Assembly (NCBI GenBank): GCA_020024695.1
Contig: JAHHTK010000004.1
Span: 1 to 52,982, forward strand
DNA from: Ureaplasma sp.
GTDB taxonomy: Bacteria > Bacillota_I > Bacilli_A > Mycoplasmatales > Mycoplasmoidaceae
Direction: 5' to 3'
DNA length: 52,982 nt
Part shown: positions 43,659 to 52,982 of the stretch, one piece after another
Layout: every line of letters starts with the position of its first letter
How positions within the stretch are numbered: the stretch's first letter is position 1
The notes under the pieces: model-generated
Databases searched by the model: none
What the model was told of the DNA's origin: nothing
Seen by the model: only the letters and a program-made list of their open reading frames with translations
Translations under genes and position numbers: made by a program

Positions 43659-46157
43659 ATGGATAATCAAAAATTCGTATGCACAAAAACTCATACTGGT
43701 GAAAATTTTACAAATAAACAGTTAATATCGCAGAAGGTGGCAAAGAAGCAAGATGCTTGAAAGTGAGCTGCACTTATCGGAGCATTTTTATTCCAAGCAA
43801 TTCCTTATGGGGTTTCTGGTAATATTATCGGGAACATGCAACCATTCGTTGTTAACGGTGGAACTTTAGCTAACGGAACCACTTATGGTGGGATTTTCGA
43901 TGGCTTTGTATTATTTACATTAGTATTTACTTTTGGTAGTCTTTTTTCAGCGGTGTGCACGCCACTGCTAGGGAAACTCTTTGGAAAAGTTAACTTACAA
44001 GTCTTATTAGGGGTCGGAAACATCGTCTCTGGTGGGGCTTTTGCCATGATTGGTTTATTAGGAGTTTTATTTACACCTTATGTCAATAGTGGTCCAGGAG
44101 TTGAAAGCCTCTATGCTTCAAGAGCAGCTTGACTTTATGCGTGATACGGTATCTGTTTAGTCGGGACAAGTGTCTTCTCAGGCCTTGGTATTCCATTTAT
44201 TATTGGGGCTTGATTCCCAGGCGAAAACCGTGGTACTATGTTAGGAATTGCTTTTGCTGGGGGTTCAGCTGGTAACTTAATTTGACAAGTTGCTATTAAC
44301 CAAACCTTAAAAGTTATTCCAGTCTGAGACGCTTTCTATATTTATGGGGCAGTCGCAGTCGTAGTTGGGGTTTTAATTAGTTTCTTATTAGTTAGAACAC
44401 CTAAAGTTTTTAAATTTGATTCAGCCCAACAAAGTTTAGGTACTGGTACAACTCAATTAACTAAAGAACAAGAAATTGCATTAAACGGAGCTGGTTTAAA
44501 TACAACATTAAGTATTCCATGATTCTATGTTTTATGTATTTCATATGGAGTTTTTGGATTAGGTATCGCTGCTGTAGCGAGCCAATGACCAACCTTCTTA
44601 AGAAGTGGTTTAGGTACAATCGCTAAAAATATGGAAGGCGCTAACGTTGAAAATTTCTTAGCTAACGCTGCAACCATTATTGGTCTTGTTTATGGGATCG
44701 GTTGTTTAATTGGTAACTTAACAGGAGGAATTATTTTCTCTAAATTAGGTGTTGCCCAAGCGTTTATCATTGGGGGTGTCGTTCGTTCTATCGGTGCTCT
44801 TTGTATGTTATTAGGGGTTATCAACCCTGTCTTAATTGCCATTGGGGTCGGTCTTAGTGGCTTCACTTGTTACACTTATACTAGTGCAACTGGATTTATG
44901 TCAACTAACTTATTTGGACGTAAGGACTCATCAGTTGTTATTGGATTCTTAGGAATCTTCTTTGCAATTGGTTTTGCTATTTCAACTCCATTAGTTAGTG
45001 CAATTCAAGGTAGTGCTGCTAGTTCATTCGTTGGTGGTTACCAAATGGATGGTAACTGATTAGCAGTTTGAATCTTTACAGCTATCGTCTGTATTATTGG
45101 TGGTTTATTAGTTGCTTTCTCTGCTAACAAGATTCACAAAATGGGTTATGTTGGTATGGCAAACGCAAACTATTCAAAATACGGAATGTTAATCGGTATC
45201 TACAGTTTACCAATTTACTTTAAAGCATTAAAAATCTGAACCTCAGGTAAAGATGAACGTTTAACTCCAGTTTATTTAAAATTAATGAACGAAAAAGTTA
45301 AAAAATGAGATGCTATGAAAGCTGAAAAAATTGCTAACGAAAACAAACGTTTCGATGTTGAAACCAAGAAATTAAGTGCTAAAACACAACTTAAAATTAA
45401 CAAAGTTCAACAACAATTAAACAAAGTTCAACGACAAATTAGTTCTTTAAAATTAACTGATCAACAAATTGCTAAAAATAAACAAGCAGTTGATAAGATT
45501 AATACATTAATTACTAAAGAAAAGAACCGTAATAATAGTTATTACTGTGAATTAATTCACACTATTCAAACCTTAAATACTAACCATCAATATGATGCAT
45601 TAGTGACAGCATTACAAAATAACACAGACATTGATGTTCAATACTACAACAACGAACACATCATCAAATACTTTGTTAAATATGCTGCTGTTCAAATGAA
45701 GATTCTTGTTCTTGAACAAAAATTAAAAGTTGTTCAAAATCCAGAACTTTATAAATTACAACAACAAGAACATAAAGTTGCTAATAGTTTAGCAGGTGCT
45801 CAAGCAACTGGTGTCTTTAAACAAAACCGTTGTCAAAAAACTCACGAACAAATCGTAGCCTTCTATGACAACAAATACATTCAACTCAACCGAATGATTG
45901 ATGAAAGAGTATTATTATTCAGTCAACATAAAGAACACAAACACGCTGAAAAGAGTACTTACTATCAACGTTTAGTTGCAAAACAAAATGGTATTGTAAC
46001 TAAAACTCAAGATCAATATTCAAACATCACTAAGATGTGAGAAAATAATGAAATTCATAGTCAAATTACAAGTTTACCAAACACTACACCAGTAGTTCAA
46101 CCTGCACCAACAACACCAACTTCGGGTTCTTCTGAATCTGCAGTTTCATCTAATTAA
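43659..46157 (+). CDS. OFA-type MFS transporter with long coiled-coil C-terminal domain
   Basis: The 832-residue protein has a ~40-residue cytosolic N-terminus, then 12 predicted transmembrane segments (about 37-490) with MFS features: GKLFGKVNLQVLLG between early helices, SGLGIPFIIGAWFPGENRGTMLG, and FSKLGVAQAFIIGGVVRS. The pattern suits oxalate/formate-antiporter-like carriers (anion or monocarboxylate). Residues ~500-832 are a hydrophilic Gln/Lys/Asn-rich region with heptad-like character (KINKVQQQLNKVQRQISSLK), ending in a Pro/Thr/Ser tail. That is unusual for MFS carriers of about 450-500 residues. About 17 UGA Trp codons are used. GAGG lies five bases before ATG. Confidence 0.85.
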
Positions 46158-46162
46158 TAGAT

Positions 46163-46196
46163 AAAAAAACCACTTTTTACAGATGGTTTTTTTTAT
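46163..46196 (+). terminator. Terminator after the MFS gene
   Basis: AAAAAAACCA, an 11-nt loop, then TGGTTTTTTTT and further T residues, six bases after the stop codon. Confidence 0.85.
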
Positions 46197-46272
46197 TTTT
46201 ATCTCTCTGGCCATTTCAAAATCTTTAAATCTTGCTAAAATTAAATTAAATTTTAGTAGAAAAGGTTAAAAA

Positions 46273-46803
46273 ATGGCAGAAACAAAAGTCAAAAAAAGCT
46301 TTATGGATAAGCTTACAGGTTTCTTTTATAAAAGTGGTCATTACCTTGTAATGATTATTGCATATGTAGCAGTTGCTTTTTTAGCAGTAGTATCAGGTAT
46401 TATTGCTGGTAAAGGTAGCTTCGATTTTTCAAACCCAGCTATTAAAGGCTGAGCAATTGCATTTATCGTTGCTGTTATCTTATTAGGATTAGCTCTTATT
46501 TTCAGCTTTGTTAAATCTTTAAGAAAAGTAAGTAACTATTTCTTTGCAGCAATCGGATTTATTGCATGTGCAATTATTGGAATCGTTGCAGGTTATATTT
46601 TCTTTAAATTCCAAGGTGGAAGTTTTTCAGGTGCTCCATACCCAGTTTCAGACTATTCTATTAGTGCTGCTGTTAGTGGTGGTTTATTCACAACAGCATG
46701 TATCTTAGTTGGTCTTGTTGTAATTGGTGGTATTTGCTACTCAATTAGTATGGCAGACAACCGTAGAAAAGAAAAAGCACTTAAAAGAGCTCAAAACAAT
46801 TAA
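46273..46803 (+). CDS. Hypothetical four-helix membrane protein
   Basis: The 176-residue protein is not recognised. It has four hydrophobic segments: YLVMIIAYVAVAFLAVVSGI, WAIAFIVAVILLGLALIFSF, YFFAAIGFIACAIIGIVAGY and GGLFTTACILVGLVVIGGI. Short basic ends (METKVKK-type N-terminus; NRRKEKALKRAQNN C-terminus) put both ends in the cytosol. One UGA is Trp (IKGWAIAF). AAAGG lies seven bases upstream of ATG. It is flanked by terminators on both sides, so it is a single-gene transcript. Confidence 0.85.
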
Positions 46804-46812
46804 TTAGAATAT

Positions 46813-46836
46813 AAAAAGGTCGCACGACCTTTTTTT
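46813..46836 (+). terminator. Terminator after the four-helix protein gene
   Basis: AAAAAGGTCG, CA, CGACCTTTTT plus further T residues; a compact perfect stem. Confidence 0.9.
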
Positions 46837-46890
46837 ATTGTTCTTGATGCTTTGCTTCTAAACCAATTTTTATAAAATATTGTAGGTTCA

Positions 46891-47445
46891 GTGAAAAACC
46901 ACAATGGTTTTCTTTTACAATATAAACATATGTTAATTAATATTCCAATTCAACTAAATCAAGAAACTAGCCAACAAGTTCAATATCAAGTAACAGTTGG
47001 TGCTGGCAAAACCATTTCTAATAGTAAAAATTTTGTCGTTCCTTTAAATATTCAAGGATCAGGTTTTAGTCCTAACAATAAATATCAATTGCAAATTAGT
47101 GATAATAATAACAGTTGTAGTGTTGATAATATCACTTATGTTGATAGTGATAACTTAAAAGCCAATTTAATTGTTCCTTTAAGTTTTGCGAGCAAAAACT
47201 TAAATATCAGTTTTAATTTATTGAATGGTGATCAACAATTAAATCAAGCCCCATTAACCTTTAATATTTGATTACCTCAAAACGCAAGCACTCCTAAATT
47301 ATCAACAAGTGCTATTGTAGGGATTACTGTGACTGTAGTAGTGGTAGTTGGTCTAATTGGATATATTATTTATTTAGTAAATAAGCGTTCTAAAAACAAA
47401 TCTTTAGAACGTTATCATAATAAACGCAAGAAATATACTAATTAG
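46891..47445 (+). CDS. Hypothetical protein with single C-terminal membrane anchor
   Basis: Up to 184 residues (GTG start at 46891 with AGG upstream; ATG at 46930 is an alternative giving 171). The bulk is Asn/Gln/Ser-rich and beta-type (FVVPLNIQGSGFSPNNKYQL). It ends with a transmembrane helix (AIVGITVTVVVVVGLIGYII) and a basic tail (NKRSKNKSLERYHNKRKKYTN in part). No signal peptide is visible, although the large domain looks extracellular. It could be a 5'-truncated remnant of a larger surface protein gene. Its composition resembles the next gene's product. One UGA Trp (FNIWLPQN). Confidence 0.65.
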
Positions 47446-47466
47446 AGATAGTAGAATTTTTTATAA

Positions 47467-47490
47467 AAAAGGTACCATTTGGTACCTTTT
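47467..47490 (+). terminator. Terminator before the giant surface gene
   Basis: AAAAGGTACC, loop ATTT, GGTACCTTTT then GTTTTT; perfect 10-bp stem. Confidence 0.9.
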
Positions 47491-47556
47491 GTTTTTAATT
47501 GAATCCTATGTTAATAAGACTTAGCAAACATCATATGAGTATTTATTGTATTTATA

Positions 47557-47618
47557 AGTAGGTTTATTTACACTTTTGTGTGTAATTTTGTTTTTTTCAA
47601 TGTCTTTTTTGTTATTTT
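47557..47618 (+). repeat. Upstream repeat element, copy 1
   Basis: This 62-bp sequence matches 52921-52982 with one mismatch (T for A at the seventh base). It contains TTACAC and GTGTAA arms (47568-47585) followed by T-rich sequence (GTTTTTTT, CTTTTTTG), which resembles a weak terminator or attenuator. It lies 34 nt before the -35 of the giant surface gene. Confidence 0.92.
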
Positions 47619-47651
47619 GATAGGCGAAACAATCAATTTAGTTGCCAAATC

Positions 47652-47680
47652 TTGAATTAAAAAAAAAAAAAAAGTAAAAT
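47652..47680 (+). promoter_or_regulatory. Promoter with poly(A)15 spacer, likely phase-variable
   Basis: A -35 TTGAAT (47652-47657) and a -10 TAAAAT (47675-47680) are separated by 17 nt consisting of T, fifteen A (47659-47673) and G. Changes in the A-tract length would change spacer length and switch transcription, as is established for the vlp lipoprotein promoters of Mycoplasma hyorhinis. The start codon is 38 nt downstream. Confidence 0.7.
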
Positions 47681-47717
47681 CTTTCAAAAAAGAACATTTA
47701 TAAGATAGAGATTAGAT

Positions 47718-50700
47718 ATGACTAAAAAACAACGACTCGTCGCATCTCTTACGACTACAGCAGGGATTTTAGCCGCTATTGGAACCTCCACTGGTTGCTA
47801 CTTTCTTGCTGTCAATAAAGGCACTAGTTCTAGTTCAAATGTTCAATTAGAACCAAACCAATTAGATGCCTCACGCTTACAAACAATTTATAACAGTACA
47901 CGTGATTATTTAATGAATATTCACGAAAATGATCCAACCATTATTGACCAAACATTTTTAGATAAACCAGAAACTAAACAAGCTATTAAAAATAAAGTTG
48001 AAAATGATTTAGCAAAGACCAACTTTAAAATTGATTTCATCAAAGAATTCCATCTTAAACATGCTACTGGTGAAAATAACCACCCATTAGTAACTTTAAG
48101 TTTGGAATTAGATCCAGAAGCAGAAATCAAATGAGATACTTTAGTCAAGGATCCACTTGTCAGTCCTGGTGAAAATAACATTATTACCTATAAAAAACCT
48201 ATCAATTTAGATACTGGTTTAATTTTAAATAATGAAGTGTTAAATACTATTTTCAATAGCATTAATCGTAGTTTAAATACTATTTATGCAAGTAATCCTG
48301 ATCATTTAGAAACTAATTATTTAAACACCACAGGTATTAATGACATTAAGAAACAATTAGCTGTTGACTTAGTTGATGCTGGTTTTAAATCCAGCTTAAT
48401 TACAAAGTTTGAATTTGACGTTCAAACTCCAGCATATAACAAGAAAACCGCAACCTATAAGCTTGACTTTAATACTAAAACTATTTTTGAAGGCTTAGCT
48501 AATAGTGATGTTTATCAAGTGGTTGATAAACAAATCCAAATGATTAAACCGTTAGTCTTCAAAGTAGAAAACATTGTCAATAAAAATGACATCAATAAGA
48601 TCCAAGAAAGTGTTGATAAAGTAATTGATGACTTGGTTTTACCGAACAAAGATAAAGTGGACCAAGACTTTTTAGATAACAACAAACAAACCATTACTGA
48701 TGCAATTATTGATAATGGCTTTAACCCTGATTTCATTGATGGTGATATTAATATTAATATTAATGAAGAAACAGGTGATATTACTGTTGTAGTACCACTG
48801 CAACCAGACATTAATATTGATAGTAGTTCAAGCAATGGTAATGTTCATGTTGATCCTGATAACCATACCATTACTATTGATAAAAACGTTGATTTAACAA
48901 TGGTCTTAAGTCAAAAACGCTTAGATACTCTTTATCAATTAATCAATACTAAATTGATGCAAATGTATAATAATGACCCTCAAAATGTTACATTAGCTAA
49001 AGTAAATAGTCCTGAAGTTAAAGAACAAATTGCATCTGATTTAGAAGTTCAAACTAAGTTTAAAAAATCACACATCCAAAGCATTAGTTTTACACAAAGA
49101 GCAGCAATTAACAATCAATATCAATTAGATGCTGAAATTCAATTTGATAACGATACCATTTTTGCAACTAACTTATCAAGTACACAATTTGCAATTAATA
49201 AAACAGCAAAGAGTGTTAAGACTATTAATCCATTTGATTTTAGTAACATTAAAGTAGTTAATAGTGCTGAAATCAATAGTTTAATTAACGTTGTTAAAAA
49301 AGCAATGGATGACAAATACAATGCTCATGAACCAGACTTCAATAGTGCTTGTTTAGATGCATTAATTGAACCTATTAAGAGCACTTTAACAACCAAAGGT
49401 TTTGATGTTAGTTTAATCAAAACAATGAGTTTTAATGTTCAAGATAATGGGGCTACAACAGCACAGATTCAATTAAACCCAAACGTTTTAATTAGTGACA
49501 TAACACCAAGTTTAGATACTACCGTTAACCCAATTACTAAATTAATTACCATCAATAAACAATATGATTTAACAATGGTACTTAACCAAACACGAGTTAA
49601 TGAATTAGTTAAATTGATCAAAACTAAGTTAGATGAAATTTATTTAAATAAACGCACCGATATTAGAATTGATAACTTAAATGCATCTAACTTAAAACAA
49701 ACAATTGCAACCGAATTAAGTACTAAAACTAACTTCCAAGCAGCATTAATTAAAGATATTACATTTTCTAACAACACCACAACCGCCAATACAGATTATG
49801 CGATTGATTATCAAATCAGTTTCAATGACGGAGTTGTCTTTAACAGTGATGTTGACAATAATTCTGAAATTATTGTTAATAAAGCAGACAAAACCATTAA
49901 AAACAAAACTCCTTTAAATTTTGATCTTTCAAACTATGTTGTTACAAATCAACAATTACAAGACTGTTACCGTATCTGTGACCAAAGAATTGGACAAATA
50001 GTTAGAGAACAACCTGAAGTTATTTTTAACAATAACGAAGCACCTAGTGAAATTTATCAAGACATTCTTCAAAAAATTGAAACCGAAGTTGGTCTTAAAC
50101 CTAACCGAATTACAAAAATTAGAATTCAATTCAAACATCGAGCAAGTGATCAAAACTGATACGACATTCCATTTGAAATTCAATTTGCAAATAATCAAAT
50201 CTTAGAACCAACAGCTGGTAGCAGATGAACACTTGATGAATCAAATCATAAAGTAGTTGCAACTCATCCAAGAGACTTTGCCTTTGCTAATTACTTTGAT
50301 GCTAGAAGAAGTCAAATATTATTAGATGTTATGAAACAACATTTAGATAATGCTTATAGTCAAGATAATGCTTCAATTATGGTTGATAAATTAATGGCAT
50401 CTAATATCCGTCAAGAAATCATGAACGACTTCTTTGCTAAGGCTCAATTTAATAATAGAAACTTTATGAATGCTCAAACTGGTTTTGAATTCGTAGATGT
50501 TCAAAGAACAGCTAACCACCATTATCAATTTAAGATTCAACTTAAATTAGCTGGTCACTACCCTGATAGAAACCCAAACCAACTTTGAATCACAGGTGAC
50601 TATAAAAACGATGCTAACTTTGATTATGACAATAATAAAGTATCCTTAATTACTAAAACCTATTTTGATTTTGACATTTCTAAATTCATTAATAATGAAA

Positions 50701-52751
50701 ATGTCAACAAAATCAAAGAAGCCGTTGATCAATTTATTAATGATAAATATGCTGGTGATAAACATCAATTTACTGAAAATAATTTAAGTGGAACTGACAT
50801 CACTAACAAAGTCAAAGACGCTATTAGTAGTACGCAAGGGAACCCTGATTTAATTGATATCGTTGATACCAAAATTAATTCCAGTACCAATAGTGTAGAC
50901 ACAGTTATTAAATTTAAACCAACCACAGGGTTTGATAATTTAATTGGTAATGAAAACATTATTATTAATAGTGAAGATAAAACTATTACTATTAAAAACA
51001 ATAATTTAGACCTTTCTTTATTTATTGATGATAATCGGTTAGTTTCATTAAATGAAGCTATTAGATGAATCTTAACTGAATGTTTTAGACGAGAAAAAAA
51101 TATTTTCACAGACGGATATATAAATCAAATTGAAACCAATAAAGCAGCTGTGATTAGTGCTTTTGATAACAAATTCCACCAATTAGCAAACTTTCCAACA
51201 GGTCATATTAGTTCTTTAACTATTACTAATGAAAAAAGAAGTTTACCAAATGGACAACCAGACCGTGCATATTATGTTCATACCCAAGTTGAGTTTGATA
51301 ACCAAGTCATTATTATTGCTAATAACAATAATAGTTTATTTACAATCAATAATCAAACCGTAAAAGTTAAAAAACCACTTAAATTTGGTGCTTGAATAGA
51401 CCAAGACGGAAAAGAAGAATTTTGCCTTCAATTTGGTAACTGATTATCTAAAAGATGAGACCACAAATTAACTGAAGCTGAATTAAATACTCCCGAAATT
51501 TCTCAAGAAGTAATTAGTCTTTTTGACCGTGGTAATGAAATTAATGATTTAATTGAAAGAGTTGATTTTAAAATTCAAAATATTGGCGAAAACGAACAAA
51601 AACTTACCTTCTCTATGCCGTTTAAAGAAGGCTTAATTGTAAGTCATGAGCGAGAAGATTTATTGAAAGAAATAAATAGTTGTATAGTTAACCAAGTTGA
51701 ATATGATGTTGTATTCAATCAAAATAGTGTAGTTAATAAAGATGGAGTTTTAATTAGTTTAACTGAAGCTGGTAAAAATGCTGAATTACTTGATCTTTCA
51801 CATGATGGCATTATTAGTTTAAAAGAAGAATGTTTGCCTTCTGTTATTAAGGCTAAGAAAATTGTCTTTGGACCTGAATTTTCAAAGATTGATTTCGAAT
51901 ACAAGAATACTGTATTTGTTGGTGATAATGTAACTAGTTCAGCTGTTGAAGAAATCGATTTAAGTCAATGTATTCAACCACCATTAACTGTTTCTAAAAG
52001 TTGATTTAAACCATTAATAAAAACACCTAACCGATTTAAATTAACCACACCAGTCCATACTGTTGCATTAAATAGTACTCTTGGAAGTTGAAAATATTTC
52101 AATATGCTTGATGAAATAGAGTGTCCGATTGATTTATTTATTCCAGATGGTTCATTTATTTTTGAAGGTTTCTGTAGTTCGGTTGCTAATCTAGAAACTG
52201 TTCATGCTGAAGGCATCAACGAATTAAATGACCATTCCTTTAGAGATTGTAAGAAATTAAAAACTTTTGAATGTGATTTAACAAAATCTAATGCTTGCAC
52301 AAAAATTGGCAAATATGCTTTTTTAGGCGATAATTCATTAACTAAATGTGATTTATTTAGTCATGAATCACCAGTGACAATAATCGATGAATCGGCATTT
52401 GCTGGTTGTGGTTCTCTTGAAAATGTTGTTTGGCCAAAAGGTTTAACTAATATTGAAGATTATGCCTTTAATGGAGCACATATCAAATTTAAAGATCAAG
52501 CATCAGTTCAATTACCTGATACAATTGCTAAAATTGGCCAACATGTATTCCAAATTACTAGTGAAAGTTCATCATCTCAAAACAAGATTGCAAAAGAATT
52601 ATTTTTAAATAACGATACTCCAATCACAAAAGCAATGTTAACCCCTGCTAAATCTTGATGTGGTGGAATAGAAGTTGACTATTACAATGAATTACTTGGT
52701 GTTGGTGGTAGTCTTAGCGACAGCATTTGTCCTGCCAGAAGAGATTATTAA
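47718..52751 (+). CDS. Giant repeat surface protein with BspA-like leucine-rich repeats
   Basis: The 1677-residue protein begins MTKKQRLVASLTTTAGILAA followed by GTSTGC. That is a signal anchor or lipoprotein signal with a weak lipobox at Cys27. From about residue 49 there are ten or more degenerate repeats of 107-132 residues, starting near 49, 171, 288, 397, 515, 622, 743, 861, 993 and 1104. Each has a helix (RLxTIYxxI), a segment LxxxLxxxxFxxxxIKxIxF, then strands with YxIxFNDxxxF and a closing KxIKxxxPLxFD. Residues ~1475-1650 are BspA-type repeats (CTKIGKYAFLGDNSLTKCDL, IIDESAFAGCGSLENVVWP, NIEDYAFNGA). Fourteen or so UGA Trp codons are used. There is no strong Shine-Dalgarno sequence. 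It is probably an adhesin or antigen under a switchable promoter. Confidence 0.85.
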
Positions 52752-52789
52752 AATAAATAGTCTTTCATTTTAATAAACGTAATTGAAAT

Positions 52790-52817
52790 AAAAGTCGTTC
52801 TAATGAGCGACTTTTTA
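52790..52817 (+). terminator. Terminator after the giant surface gene
   Basis: AAAAGTCG, a 10-nt loop, CGACTTTT then TTAATTT; it lies 38 nt after the stop. Confidence 0.85.
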
Positions 52818-52920
52818 ATTTATAGTTGTTCTAGAAAATCGTTTTTATGTTGGTAGAGAGGTACTTAGTTTACTTGAAAAACAATTTATAGTTTCCAGAT
52901 AACGATTATTTTCACTTACA

Positions 52921-52982
52921 AGTAGGATTATTTACACTTTTGTGTGTAATTTTGTTTTTTTCAATGTCTTTTTTGTTATTTT
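52921..52982 (+). repeat. Upstream repeat element, copy 2 at the window edge
   Basis: 61 of 62 bases are identical to 47557-47618, in the same orientation. The position, after a terminator and ahead of unseen sequence, predicts another promoter and surface gene immediately to the right. Confidence 0.92.

Overview
The window comes from a wall-less mollicute (mycoplasma-type) chromosome. Almost every long reading frame is interrupted by in-frame UGA at positions where the protein family carries Trp, for example in UvrB, SecA, FtsH, GyrB and GyrA. UGA is therefore read as tryptophan, and coordinates here are extended through UGA. The DNA is AT-rich, the one rRNA operon has no tRNA in its spacer, and genes are packed with 1-20 nt overlaps. 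Several neighbourhoods (secA/uvrB; serS-tmk-holB-mnmE-tatD; rplK-rplA; pth-tilS-hprK-lgt; trxB-whiA; gyrB-gyrA) resemble the order I remember for the Mycoplasma pneumoniae lineage (Mycoplasmoides/Malacoplasma/Ureaplasma relatives). The species is not identified. All assignments were made by eye, without database searches.

Layout: 1-1008 is the 3' part of a frameshifted, repeat-containing surface protein gene. On the minus strand from about 15.8 to 1.1 kb lie hpt-ftsH, serS-tmk-holB, mnmE-tatD-ABC ATPase-secA and uvrB, with folD divergent from hpt. From 21.9 to 16.9 kb is a 16S-23S-5S operon on the minus strand with visible processing stems and terminator. From 26.8 to 22.0 kb are rplK-rplA (with an L1-type leader) and a YtxG/YtxH-like pair ahead of uvrA. 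On the plus strand at 27.1-28.5 kb are an RluD-type synthase and ispF. From 34.1 to 28.5 kb is a six-gene overlapping minus-strand operon pth-tilS-hprK-lgt-trxB-whiA. At 34.37 kb direction switches to dnaN, then an S4 protein-gyrB-gyrA-membrane protein. An 800-bp noncoding region (41.03-41.83 kb) carries a dense cluster of DnaA-box sequences and is a candidate replication origin. It is followed by a divergent amidohydrolase / OFA-type MFS transporter pair and two small membrane protein genes.

From 47.5 kb to the end is the most unusual part: a 1677-residue surface protein with about ten ~120-residue repeats and a BspA-like leucine-rich-repeat C-terminus. Its promoter has 15 adenines exactly between the -35 and -10 elements, the arrangement of a phase-variable promoter. 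A 62-bp sequence just upstream of that promoter recurs at the right edge, suggesting that another member of the family starts just outside the window. The partial gene at the left edge shows the same repeat style.

A second theme is low-complexity or coiled-coil tails on housekeeping proteins: SecA (about 246 acidic C-terminal residues), the ABC ATPase (about 215 N-terminal residues), Lgt, HprK, GyrA and the MFS transporter (about 330 C-terminal residues).
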